Shown here piece after piece: positions 6,892 to 15,043 of a stretch of 64,000 bases of DNA (position 1 is its first letter; every line of letters starts with the position of its first letter). The translations under genes and the position numbers were made by a program. The notes under the pieces were generated by a model. That model worked only from the letters and a program-made list of their open reading frames with translations, had not been told where the DNA came from and ran no database searches. This DNA is from Massilia aquatica (GTDB lineage: Bacteria > Pseudomonadota > Gammaproteobacteria > Burkholderiales > Burkholderiaceae_D). Location of the stretch: NCBI RefSeq assembly GCF_011682045.1, contig NZ_VVIW01000002.1, positions 186,001-250,000 of the forward strand, written 5' to 3'.

Positions 6892-9165
6892 ATGAACTAT
6901 GCCGACGACCTGCGTCCCATGCCCGCCCCCCGGCCCTTGCCGGTGCCCAGCCTGCCACCGCCGGCGCCGCCGCCCGGGCGCGAGCCGGAGGCGCACGAGA
7001 TCGACTTGCAGGGTTACGTGAATATCCTGTACGACAGCCGCTGGCTGATCGGCGCCGTCACCGCCGTGGTGACCATGCTGGCGATCATCTATGCGCTGGT
7101 CGCCAGCCCGGTGTACGAGGCCAACCTGATGATCCACGTCGAGGAAGAAAGTCCGAACGCGTCGAAAAATATCCTCAGTGAAGTATCCTCCCTGTTCGAA
7201 ACCAAGAAGGCCGCGATTGCCGAGATGGAACTGCTGCGCTCGCGCCTGGTGGTGTCGCACGCGGTCGACAACCTGCAATTGTTTGTCGACGTGCGGCCCA
7301 AGTATTTCCCGGTGGTCGGCTTCTGGTTTGCCAACCGCAAGTCGAACGAGCTGACCGAGCCCGGCATTTTTGGCCGGGGCGGCTATGTGTGGGGGCCGGA
7401 AAAGGCGGAGGTGTCGCTGTTCGAGGTGCCCGAAGCCTGGTACAACCGCACCTTCACCTTGACCGCGCAGGGCAAGGGGCGCTACCACCTGTCCGGCGGC
7501 GGCTTGCCGACGGCCTACGAAGGCGTGGTCGGCACCACCTTGCGCGCCAGCGTGGCCGGGGCCGCGTTCGAGCTGCGGGTCGACCGCCTGCGCGCGCTGC
7601 CGGGAGCGCAGTTCCGCCTCACGCGCAGCTCGCGCCTGGCCGCGATCGAACGGATCCAGACGGCGCTGGTGATCACCGAACAGGGCAAGCAGTCGGGCAT
7701 CATCGAAGTGCGCCTGCAGGGGCCGGATGCGCAGCGCATCAACAGCCTGCTGGGCGAAATCGGGCGCGAGTACATGCGCCAGAACCTGGCGCGCAAGACC
7801 GAGGAAGCCGAAAAATCGCTGGCCTTCCTGAATTTGCAGTTGCCTGCGCTCAAACGCCAGCTGGAAGAGTCCGAGGAAAAGTACAACGGTTTCCGCAACA
7901 GCAAGGGCAGCATCGATATGCGCGAAGAAGCGCGTATCAGCCTGCAACAGGCGGCCGCGGCGCAGACCCGGCGCCTGGAACTGGAGCAGAAGAAGACCGA
8001 GTTGCTGCAGCGCTTTACGGAAAACCATCCGATCGTGCAGGGGATCAACCAGCAGCGCCGCGAAGTCGAGGCCGAGATCGCCGAAGTGGCCAGGCGCATC
8101 CGCACCTTGCCCGTGCTGGAGCAGGACGAATCGCGCCTGTTGCGGGAGATTAAGGTCAATACCGACCTGTACACGGCGCTTTCGAATACCGCCCAGCAAC
8201 TGCGGCTGATTTCGGTGGGCCGGGTCAGCAATGTGCGCCTGATCGACGCGCCGATGGCGCCCGAACGCGCGCTCAAACCGAACCGGCCGCTGATCGTGGC
8301 GCTGGCGGTGGTCACCGGGCTGTTCCTGGGCGTGCTGCTGGCGTTTGCGCGCAAGGCCTTCGTGGGCGGGATCGACAATCCGCAGCGCATCGAAACCATC
8401 CTCGGGGCGCGCATCGTGTACGCCAGCATTCCTCACAGCACCCATCAGGACAAGCTGGAACGCAAGGCGCGCGGTGGCAGCGTGCTGCCGATCCTGGCGC
8501 AGGTGGCGCCGGAAGACATCGCCATCGAAAGCCTGCGCAGTTTTCGCGCGGCATTGATGTACACCATGCCTTCGCTGAAGAACAACATCGTGATGCTGGC
8601 CGGACCGGGCAGGGCGATGGGGAAATCGTTTTTGTCGGTAAATTTTGCCGCCGTGCTGGCGGCCAGCGGCAAGCGCGTGCTGCTGATCGATGCGGATTTG
8701 CGCAACGGTCACCTGCACCGCTATTTTGGCATCAGCCGCGAGCGCGGCCTGACCCAGGCGATCGGTGGCGCGCAGACGATCGACGAGGTGATTCATCGCG
8801 GCGTGCTGGACAATCTCGATGTCATCCCGACCGGCGCGCTGCCGCCGAACCGCTCGGAGTTCTTGCAGCATCCCGATTTTTCCAAGCTGCTGGAGGTGGT
8901 GGGCAGCCGCTACGACATCGTGCTGATCGATCCGCCGCCGATCCTGGCGGTGTCGGATGCGCTGATGATCGGCGCGCATGCCGGGGCGGTGTTCATCCTG
9001 GCGCGGGCCGGGGTGACCACTGCGGTCGAAATCACCGAGTCGATCAAGCGCCTGAACCACGCCGGCATCGTGCCGCAGGGCGTGTTGTTCAATGACATGG
9101 CCTTGCGCGTGGGCAGCTACGCGTATCAGTTCAAATACACGCAGGTGCCGCAGCTGGAGCAGTGA
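6892..9165 (+). CDS. Polysaccharide co-polymerase / tyrosine autokinase (Wzc type)
   Basis: 757 residues with a good ribosome site (GAGGAC) before ATG 6892. A Pro-rich N-terminus leads to a Wzz domain with the first membrane helix (about 45-68), a long periplasmic coiled-coil region, a second helix (about 465-487, LIVALAVVTGLFLGVLLAF), and a cytoplasmic BY-kinase domain. Kinase motifs are visible: Walker A in AGPGRAMGKSF (about 570-580), Walker A' VLLIDADLR (about 600) and Walker B VLIDPPP (about 675). The C-terminal tyrosine cluster is modest (Tyr residues in SYAYQFKYTQ) compared with E. coli Wzc. Such proteins set chain length and couple polymerisation to export through cycles of tyrosine phosphorylation. 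A strong terminator follows, so wza and wzc type genes form their own short operon. Confidence 0.92.
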   Translation: MNYADDLRPMPAPRPLPVPSLPPPAPPPGREPEAHEIDLQGYVNILYDSRWLIGAVTAVVTMLAIIYALVASPVYEANLMIHVEEESPNASKNILSEVSSLFETKKAAIAEMELLRSRLVVSHAVDNLQLFVDVRPKYFPVVGFWFANRKSNELTEPGIFGRGGYVWGPEKAEVSLFEVPEAWYNRTFTLTAQGKGRYHLSGGGLPTAYEGVVGTTLRASVAGAAFELRVDRLRALPGAQFRLTRSSRLAAIERIQTALVITEQGKQSGIIEVRLQGPDAQRINSLLGEIGREYMRQNLARKTEEAEKSLAFLNLQLPALKRQLEESEEKYNGFRNSKGSIDMREEARISLQQAAAAQTRRLELEQKKTELLQRFTENHPIVQGINQQRREVEAEIAEVARRIRTLPVLEQDESRLLREIKVNTDLYTALSNTAQQLRLISVGRVSNVRLIDAPMAPERALKPNRPLIVALAVVTGLFLGVLLAFARKAFVGGIDNPQRIETILGARIVYASIPHSTHQDKLERKARGGSVLPILAQVAPEDIAIESLRSFRAALMYTMPSLKNNIVMLAGPGRAMGKSFLSVNFAAVLAASGKRVLLIDADLRNGHLHRYFGISRERGLTQAIGGAQTIDEVIHRGVLDNLDVIPTGALPPNRSEFLQHPDFSKLLEVVGSRYDIVLIDPPPILAVSDALMIGAHAGAVFILARAGVTTAVEITESIKRLNHAGIVPQGVLFNDMALRVGSYAYQFKYTQVPQLEQ

Positions 9166-9230
9166 GGCACCGGCATGGTCTTGAGCGCCATCCTCCGGCG
9201 CTTGCACTCTTCCAATTAATTTCATCTTTG

Positions 9231-9266
9231 AAACGCGGCAGGCCGACAGGGGCTTGCCGCGTTTTT
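9231..9266 (+). terminator. Rho-independent terminator after the wza/wzc-type pair
   Basis: A 13-bp stem (AACGCGGCAGGCC with its near-perfect complement GGCTTGCCGCGTT, one G-T pair) closes a small loop and is followed by TTTTTG. It lies 66 bp after the stop codon of the co-polymerase gene on the plus strand. Confidence 0.88.
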
Positions 9267-9352
9267 GTCATTCGACGTTACCTTGAAGAAAATGACTTTG
9301 ATCATTTGATTACACAGGTAAATTTACTTCAGTAAACAATGAACCTAATCAT

Positions 9353-9366
9353 TTGATATAGATCAA
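9353..9366 (+). promoter_or_regulatory. FNR/Anr-type box upstream of the beta-helix lipoprotein
   Basis: TTGAT-ATAG-ATCAA is an exact match to the FNR/Anr/CRP-FNR-superfamily consensus TTGAT-N4-ATCAA. It sits 38 bp upstream of ATG 9404 in an AT-rich stretch (about 9267-9390). Its first bases (TTGATA) could serve as a -35 element, with a weak -10-like CATTTA 16 bp downstream; if so, the bound regulator would compete with RNA polymerase. A related half-site arrangement, TTGATCATTTGAT, occurs at 9298-9310. Consensus match is seen; regulation by oxygen is inferred. Confidence 0.55.
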
Positions 9367-9403
9367 ACCTTGCTCATTTACTTGATTGAGCGAGGAACTT
9401 TTG

Positions 9404-11713
9404 ATGAACAAGCTATCCAGTTTTGCGTCGGATTTCCGCTTTAACGCGCGCATTTGCGGCGGCATCGCCGTGTTGCTGTCCGCTTGCGGTGGCAGTACCA
9501 GCAGCAATGGCGGCAATCCGACAGCGGCGCCGCAGTTCGCGGCCGTCACCTACAACGGAACATTCGCGCCGCTCGACTTGTATGTGTCCCCCTCGGGCGC
9601 CGATACCAATGCGGGCACGCAGGCGGCGCCCTTCAGGACCATTGCCCGCGCGGCCCAGGCGGCAACGCCGGGCACCACCATCCGCGTGCTGCCGGGCGCC
9701 TATGCCGGCGGCTTTCGCACCACCGCCAGCGGTACGGCCGAAGCGCGGATCCGCTATGTGTCGGAAGTGAAGTGGGGTGCAAAGATCGTGCCGCCCGCCA
9801 ATTCCGCCACTGCGCTGGGCTGGGATAATCGCGGCAGCTACGTGGAGATCGACGGTTTCGAGGTCGACGGCAGCACCGTCCAGGCCGGCACCAGATGGCT
9901 GACCGGCCTGTACACCGCCGGCTCCTTCAGCACGGTGCGCAACAACCACGTGCATCACATCGCCCGCACGGTGCCATGCGCCGCCAGCGGCGGCGGCATC
10001 GGCTCGGACAGTTACTACAAGGGCAGCGCGAACGACGTCAGCGCGAACGTCGTGCACGACGTCGGGCCGGCCAGCTGCGCCAACTATCTCGGCATCTACG
10101 TCAATACCGCAGGCAGCCGGGTCGACAACAACCTGGTGTATGCGGTCAGCGACGCCGGCATCCGCTTGTGGCACGACGCGACCAACGTCGTGGTGGTCAA
10201 CAACACGGTGTTCAACGCCGCCACCGGGATCGTGGTCAGCGGCGACGGTGGTTACAACGGCAGCGTGCCGAATGACAACACGCGGGTCAGCAACAACATT
10301 CTTTACGATAACGCCCGCTACGGCGTGCAGGAAGTCGGCTCCACGGGCCTCAACAACCGCTACAGCAACAATCTGATTTTCGGCAATGGCACGCCCTTCA
10401 TGCTGAACAACGGTTTGCAGCCGGTCGGCACGGTGGCGGCCGAACCGCAGTTCGTCAACTACGTGCGCGCCGGTGGCGGCGACTACCGCCCGGCGAGCAC
10501 CTCGCCAGCCAACGCCGCGGCACTGCCGGCGGATGCGCCCGCCACAGACCTCGACGGCAAGCCACGGACGGCTGAAACCGGCTTCGACATCGGCGCCTAT
10601 CAGCATGCGGGTAGCACGCCCACGCCAACGCCGACGCCAACGCCAACGCCGGAGCCGCCCATCCCGGCGACGACCTACAACTTCTTCGTGACGCCGAATG
10701 GCTCCGATACGGCCGCCGGCACCAAGTCGGCACCGTTCAAGACGATTGCACGGGCCTCGCGCGCCGCCTTTCCGAGCACCACGATCCACGTGGCGGAAGG
10801 CACGTATCCGGGCGGCTTCAAGACAACCGTCAGCGGCACTGCGGCTGGCCGCATTTATTATGTGTCCAGCACGAAATGGGGAGCGAAAATCGTACCGCCG
10901 GCCAGCTCATCGAACGACACCGCATGGGACAACCGTGGAAACTATACCGACATCATCGGCTTCCATATCGACGGCACCGCCTCGCAGGCCGGTACCAAAT
11001 GGACGCACGGCATCTACAACGGTGGCTCCTACGACATGATTCGCGGTAACTGGGTGCACCATATCGCCAAAAACGTCCCGTGCACCAGCGCGGGCGGTTC
11101 CGCCATGGGCGTGGACAGCTACTATCGCGGCATCAAATCCGACGTTGTCGGCAATCTTGTTCATGATATTGGACCGGTGGGCTGCCGCTTCGTTCAAGGT
11201 ATTTACGTGAGCACCTCGGGCACGGTGAAAAATAATGTGGTGTACCGCGTTGCCGAAGGAGGAATCCACCTCTGGCACGATGCCAACAATGTGATCATCA
11301 CCAACAATACGGTCACGGCATCGCACACCGGCATCATTGTCGGCGGCGGCGACTACTATCACACCACCGGCCCGAACAACGACACCATCGTTGCCAACAA
11401 CATCGTGTATGACAACGCGATGGGGATTTCGGAGCAGGGCCAGACCGGCACGCGCAACCGCTACACCAACAACCTGGTATTCCAGAACCCGACCTACAAC
11501 TTCAGCCTGAAGAACGGCCTGACGCACAGTGGGACGGTGAGTGCCGATCCGCAATTCGTTTCCTACACGCGCACCGGAACGCCGGACCTGCACCTGCGCC
11601 CGACCTCCCCGGCAATCGGAAAAGGGACGCCGACCAATGCCCCGCCCGTCGATTTCGACAATCGGCCGCGTAATGCGACCACGGGCTATGACATGGGCGC
11701 ATACCAGCATTGA
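9404..11713 (+). CDS. Right-handed beta-helix repeat lipoprotein with internal duplication
   Basis: 769 residues. ATG 9404 is chosen because GAGGAA stands just upstream and it gives a lipoprotein signal peptide ending in VLLSACGG (Cys28). The protein consists of two homologous halves (about 50-400 and 420-769), each opening with a 'LYVSPSGADTNAGTQAAPF' type motif and running through NN-rich helical coils (VRNNHVHHIA, VVNNTVFNAATG) to a C-terminal FDIGAYQH / YDMGAYQH motif. They are joined by a PTPTPTPTPTPEPP linker. The fold family includes pectate lyases, alginate lyases and epimerases, but no catalytic triad can be assigned. Its position straight after the export genes suggests a surface protein that binds, modifies or degrades the polymer. 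That role is inference; the duplication and fold type are visible. Confidence 0.82.
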   Translation: MNKLSSFASDFRFNARICGGIAVLLSACGGSTSSNGGNPTAAPQFAAVTYNGTFAPLDLYVSPSGADTNAGTQAAPFRTIARAAQAATPGTTIRVLPGAYAGGFRTTASGTAEARIRYVSEVKWGAKIVPPANSATALGWDNRGSYVEIDGFEVDGSTVQAGTRWLTGLYTAGSFSTVRNNHVHHIARTVPCAASGGGIGSDSYYKGSANDVSANVVHDVGPASCANYLGIYVNTAGSRVDNNLVYAVSDAGIRLWHDATNVVVVNNTVFNAATGIVVSGDGGYNGSVPNDNTRVSNNILYDNARYGVQEVGSTGLNNRYSNNLIFGNGTPFMLNNGLQPVGTVAAEPQFVNYVRAGGGDYRPASTSPANAAALPADAPATDLDGKPRTAETGFDIGAYQHAGSTPTPTPTPTPTPEPPIPATTYNFFVTPNGSDTAAGTKSAPFKTIARASRAAFPSTTIHVAEGTYPGGFKTTVSGTAAGRIYYVSSTKWGAKIVPPASSSNDTAWDNRGNYTDIIGFHIDGTASQAGTKWTHGIYNGGSYDMIRGNWVHHIAKNVPCTSAGGSAMGVDSYYRGIKSDVVGNLVHDIGPVGCRFVQGIYVSTSGTVKNNVVYRVAEGGIHLWHDANNVIITNNTVTASHTGIIVGGGDYYHTTGPNNDTIVANNIVYDNAMGISEQGQTGTRNRYTNNLVFQNPTYNFSLKNGLTHSGTVSADPQFVSYTRTGTPDLHLRPTSPAIGKGTPTNAPPVDFDNRPRNATTGYDMGAYQH

Positions 11714-11736
11714 GTGCTTGTGGGCAGTGTCAAGGA

Positions 11737-11775
11737 AAGCCCATGCCATGCTGGTTAAGATGATGGCATGGGCTT
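11737..11775 (+). promoter_or_regulatory. Perfect 13-bp hairpin covering the methyltransferase start codon
   Basis: AAGCCCATGCCAT (11737-11749) and its exact complement ATGGCATGGGCTT (11763-11775) flank a 13-nt loop. The ATG that begins the methyltransferase (11768) lies inside the 3' arm, so the structure would hide the start in mRNA. No T-run follows, so it is not a standard terminator of the upstream gene, although it may protect that transcript's 3' end. Confidence 0.6.
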
Positions 11776-12481
11776 ACTTGACGAACATAGCATCGAACAG
11801 GAACGCATCCGTTCCGTTTACGGCGCCTGGCTGGCGGAGGAGCGGATCGCCGCGTACGCCTGGCACCGGCCGGAGGTGATGGAGCAGGACGCGGCACGCT
11901 CGCGGGTTGCCGGCGGCCTGCTGGCGCAGACGCTCGGCGCCGAGCTGGGCAAGCTGCGCGTGGTCGATGTCGGCTGCGGCTCGGGCGGTTTCCTGCGCCA
12001 GCTGGTCGACTGGGGCGCCGATCCCTGCCGGCTGGCGGGTACCGAATACCAGGAACAGCGGCTGGTGCTGGCGCGCATGCGCAGTGCGCCGGGGATCCGC
12101 TGGCACTTGGGCGACCTCGACTTTGCCGCACCGGGCAGCTTCGACCTGGTGGTGGCCAACACCGTCTTTTCATCGATCCTTGGCGCCGATGCGCGGGCGG
12201 CGCTGGCGCAAGACATGTGGCGCAGCGCCGCGCCGGGCGGCTGGTGCATGCTGTTCGACTTCCGCTACAACAACCCGCGCAATCCGAACGTGCGCCGCGT
12301 CACGCGTGGCGAGTTGCGCAAGATGTGGCCGGCGGCGGAGAGCCGCTACCGCACCTTGCTGCTGGCGCCGCCCATTGCGCGGCGGCTCGGTGGCGCGCCG
12401 CGCATCCTGTCCGAGCTGCTGGTGACGTTCGCGCCGCCGTTGCGCTCGCACTTTATCTATATGGCGCGCAAGCCTGGCTGA
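11768..12481 (+). CDS. SAM-dependent class I methyltransferase
   Basis: 237 residues with a Rossmann methyltransferase core. Motif I VVDVGCGSGGF (about 64-74) binds S-adenosylmethionine, an acidic residue follows in GTEYQEQ, motif II-like FDLVVANTVFSS is near 125-136, and the post-motif FDFRYNNPRNPN follows. It resembles the small methyltransferases found in polysaccharide clusters that cap or decorate sugars, but the substrate cannot be read from the sequence. It is the last plus-strand gene before the convergent minus-strand polysaccharide operon. No good ribosome site precedes the start, which is buried in a hairpin. No other in-frame ATG lies nearby. Confidence 0.8.
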   Translation: MGLLDEHSIEQERIRSVYGAWLAEERIAAYAWHRPEVMEQDAARSRVAGGLLAQTLGAELGKLRVVDVGCGSGGFLRQLVDWGADPCRLAGTEYQEQRLVLARMRSAPGIRWHLGDLDFAAPGSFDLVVANTVFSSILGADARAALAQDMWRSAAPGGWCMLFDFRYNNPRNPNVRRVTRGELRKMWPAAESRYRTLLLAPPIARRLGGAPRILSELLVTFAPPLRSHFIYMARKPG

Positions 12482-12557
12482 GCAGCGCCGGATCCGCCCG
12501 GCGCGCTCGGACCGCCCATCACTTTCCCCTCCGGCCACCACCGTAGAACCACCATCG

Positions 12558-12575
12558 CACCCGCCTGCGCGGGTG
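12558..12575. repeat. Small REP-like palindrome between convergent genes
   Basis: CACCCGC-CTGC-GCGGGTG forms a perfect 7-bp stem with a four-base loop in the 137-bp gap between two convergent genes. A related element with the same CGCCTGCGCG core lies at 32527-32554, also between convergent genes. This is typical placement for repetitive extragenic palindromes. Confidence 0.45.
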
Positions 12576-12618
12576 GGACGGGGCCGGTGCGCTGGTGGTA
12601 GCGGCGGCCGCCCGTCGT

Positions 12619-13830
12619 TCAGCGCTTGGCAGGCGCCGAGCGCGGCGCCATGTCTGGCCGGCCCATCAACAATTGCCTGGCCCAGCGCCGCACCGCGTAT
12701 GTGCGCGCTTCGAACAGCAGATAGAAGCCATACGCGCATACCATCACCATCGCCAGCATGCCCAGGTAGATTCCCAGGTCGCCCAGGCTGTCGGCGGAGA
12801 ACTGCCGGCGTCCGAACAAGGTCATGCCGAGGTAGCCCATGATGCCCAGCAGCGGAATATGCACCACGTACAGCGTGAACGAAAAATTCGAGAAGAACAC
12901 CGCCACGCGCCGCAATGGCGCAATAAACCGCTGGTCCGCCGGCAAGGGATTCACCGTGCTCGACAAAAACAGCAGGAACAGCACACTCAGCAACAGGTCT
13001 TGCGGAAACGAGGCAAGCACCATGTCATCATTGCTACCTTTTAAACGGAACACCACCGACGCAATCGCCAGCACCACCAGCAGCAGCGCCCGCAAAGGCA
13101 TGCCGCATTCCACGCGCACGCGCGAGAACGCCGCGCCAAGCAGCCAGATCGTGAAGTACAGCACCATGTCGAACGGCAGCAGCATGCCAATCAGCAGCAG
13201 CACGAGCGCCGCCAGCACCCGCCGCGTGCCGCTCCCCGCCGCCACGCACATGACCAGCAAGGGAAACATCACGTAGTACCACGTCTCGTTGGACAGGCTC
13301 CAGAGCGGGAAGTTCGCGCCGAATTCCGGCACGGCGATGGTTTGCAGGCCGAACAGGTTGCCGATCAGCGCCGTGAACGAATAATCGTTGGTGCGCGAAA
13401 AGTCGGGCGTGTGCGGATCGATCACGCCGCTGACGATGCCGGTCGCCAGGATCAGCACGAAGGTCGGCAGCAGCACCGTCCACAGGCGCGTCACGCGGTC
13501 GATCGCATACATCTTGATGGCCTGCGGCTGACCCAGCTTGTTGAGCAGGCTGCCGCCCACCAGCCAGCCGCTGATCAGGAAAAACACCACGACGGCCTGG
13601 TGCGCAAAACCGGTCAGGAACGCCAACGCCTGGTACCACAAGGCGGGATCTTCAAGCGTGCGCAGACCCGGGAAAAATCCGGCGCGCAAGTGGGCGGCGG
13701 CCACCTCGATGGCAGCCAGGCCGCGCAGCAAGGAAATAAGCAGGGAGTGCAAGGAGTCTTCCCCCAGCTGGCTTTCTCTCAGAAAGCGAATGCTGGGCAT
13801 CGGATGTGGGTTCATGATGCGTTTTCCCAT
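12619..13830 (-). CDS. Acyltransferase family 3 (OafA/Oac-like) membrane protein
   Basis: 403 residues with about ten hydrophobic helices. The N-terminal LLRGLAAIEVAAAHLR is the acyltransferase-3 signature: an Arg-Gly start of helix 1 and the His thought to take part in acyl transfer. The second landmark is HQAVVVFFLISGWLVGGSL. Such proteins move acetyl, succinyl or other acyl groups from the cytoplasm onto sugars at the outer side of the inner membrane, so it probably O-acylates the exopolysaccharide or its lipid-linked repeat unit. It is the last gene of the long minus-strand polysaccharide operon. In-frame ATGs exist at 13830, 13815 and 13800; none has a strong ribosome site, although GGGAAA precedes 13815. 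Confidence 0.85.
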   Translation of the reverse strand: MGKRIMNPHPMPSIRFLRESQLGEDSLHSLLISLLRGLAAIEVAAAHLRAGFFPGLRTLEDPALWYQALAFLTGFAHQAVVVFFLISGWLVGGSLLNKLGQPQAIKMYAIDRVTRLWTVLLPTFVLILATGIVSGVIDPHTPDFSRTNDYSFTALIGNLFGLQTIAVPEFGANFPLWSLSNETWYYVMFPLLVMCVAAGSGTRRVLAALVLLLIGMLLPFDMVLYFTIWLLGAAFSRVRVECGMPLRALLLVVLAIASVVFRLKGSNDDMVLASFPQDLLLSVLFLLFLSSTVNPLPADQRFIAPLRRVAVFFSNFSFTLYVVHIPLLGIMGYLGMTLFGRRQFSADSLGDLGIYLGMLAMVMVCAYGFYLLFEARTYAVRRWARQLLMGRPDMAPRSAPAKR

Positions 13831-13848
13831 GATGTATAGGTTATCGGT

Positions 13849-14442
13849 CTACAAAGGGTAGACGTGGGTGTTGCCAGTAAGCAGGCGTGCGGCGCGGATC
13901 ATCCAGTAGCCGAGGTGCGCCCACTTCATCAGCCAGGCCGCCGTGCACAGCGCCAGCATGCCCGGCAGCAGGCCTTTGAGTGGCAAGGCGGGCATGCCGG
14001 CGGCCCCCAGCCGGATGCTGCCGAGACAGACCGCCGCGCCCAGCAGGCAGCCGGCCAGCGCCTCCGCCACGCTGTGCTGGTCAGCCGCCACCAGCAGCGC
14101 GCCGATCAGTGCGCCCGTGCCGAGGCCGATCCGCAGCGCGCGCGCCCGCCAGCCATCGGCGCGGCCATGCGCGAGCATCCAGAACAGCATCGGCCACACG
14201 GCGCTTGAACCGGCCGCGTGTCCACTGAGCGCCTTGTAGCCGAGCCACGGCACGCCGCCGCCCCAGCCGAGAAAGACGATCTTGCTCACGCCCACCAAGG
14301 CCAGTCCGGCGCCCAGCAGCAGGCCCCACCAGAGCGCCAGGCGCCATGCGCGCGCCGCCAGCATCCACGCCAGCAGGGCCAGGCCAAGCGGCATCGTCAC
14401 GCGCGGGTCGCCCAGGTGCAGGAGGAAGGTCAGCGCGCTCAT
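13849..14442 (-). CDS. PAP2-family membrane phosphatase
   Basis: 197 residues from ATG 14442 with about six membrane helices. The three PAP2 motifs are recognisable: a Lys before VFLGWG (motif 1 region), SGHAAGS (motif 2, usually PSGH) and ADQHSVAEALAG (motif 3, HxxxD-like, here with Glu). It starts 10 bp after the phosphoglycosyl transferase stop, in the same operon. Relatives in polysaccharide clusters remove phosphate from undecaprenyl diphosphate or a lipid intermediate, recycling the carrier released by polymerisation. Motifs are slightly degenerate, so activity is likely but not certain. Confidence 0.78.
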   Translation of the reverse strand: MSALTFLLHLGDPRVTMPLGLALLAWMLAARAWRLALWWGLLLGAGLALVGVSKIVFLGWGGGVPWLGYKALSGHAAGSSAVWPMLFWMLAHGRADGWRARALRIGLGTGALIGALLVAADQHSVAEALAGCLLGAAVCLGSIRLGAAGMPALPLKGLLPGMLALCTAAWLMKWAHLGYWMIRAARLLTGNTHVYPL

Positions 14443-14452
14443 GGCCGGCTCG

Positions 14453-15043
14453 TCAGCGCAGCAGCGCGGCCAGCGTGCTGAAAATGATGCGCAGGTCGGT
14501 CCAGAAACCGCGCTCGCGCACATAGCGCACGTTGTAGGCGAGCTTGGCGGGCAGGATCGTCTCCAGGTAGGTCCGTTCGGGATCGAGGCTGCGTCCGAGG
14601 ATGGCGTTCTCGTCCTTGTAGCAGATCGAGGCCCAGTCGGTAATGCCGGGTGCTACCGAGAGCACGATGCTGCGCACCTCGGGTGGATAGCTGGCAACGT
14701 AGCGCGGCACTTCGGGGCGCGGTCCAACCAGGCTCATGCTGCCCTGGACCACGTTGATCAGCTGCGGCAACTCGTCGATCTTGTAGTGCCGCAGGAACCT
14801 GCCGACCCGCGTGATGCGCGCATCGGCGCCGACGGTGAGCTGGGCGCCGTCGCCCTTGTCCACGCGCATGGTGCGGAACTTGATGATGTTGAACGGCACG
14901 CCGTGACGGCCGATGCGCTGTTGACGGAACCAAGCCGGCCCTGGCGAGTCCAATCGAATGCAGAGGGCGACGATGGCCAGCAGCGGCGCCAGCACCAGCA
15001 GCCCGGCCAGTGCCGCTGTCAGGTCGAAGAGGCGTTTGATCAT
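14453..15043 (-). CDS. Undecaprenyl-phosphate phosphoglycosyl transferase (monotopic PGT, PglC/WcaJ core)
   Basis: 196 residues, the length of the minimal PglC-type enzymes. It has an N-terminal re-entrant hydrophobic segment ([23 protein letters not shown]), a [13 protein letters not shown] motif, the [27 protein letters not shown] signature with the Asp-Glu catalytic pair, and a [12 protein letters not shown]-terminus. It transfers a sugar-1-phosphate from a UDP-sugar to undecaprenyl phosphate and so starts the repeat unit at the cytoplasmic face of the inner membrane. Its start overlaps the end of the upstream aminotransferase gene by four bases, a sign of translational coupling. The first sugar may be a product of one of the two aminotransferase pathways in the locus. 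Confidence 0.92.
   Translation of the reverse strand: MIKRLFDLTAALAGLLVLAPLLAIVALCIRLDSPGPAWFRQQRIGRHGVPFNIIKFRTMRVDKGDGAQLTVGADARITRVGRFLRHYKIDELPQLINVVQGSMSLVGPRPEVPRYVASYPPEVRSIVLSVAPGITDWASICYKDENAILGRSLDPERTYLETILPAKLAYNVRYVRERGFWTDLRIIFSTLAALLR

Noticed and set aside
5719-9225. Open frame of 1168 codons on the minus strand opposite the wza/wzc-type genes
   Set aside because: It is the antisense shadow of two well-recognised genes; composition is His/Arg/Gln-rich with no domain, as expected for the reverse frame of high-GC coding DNA.
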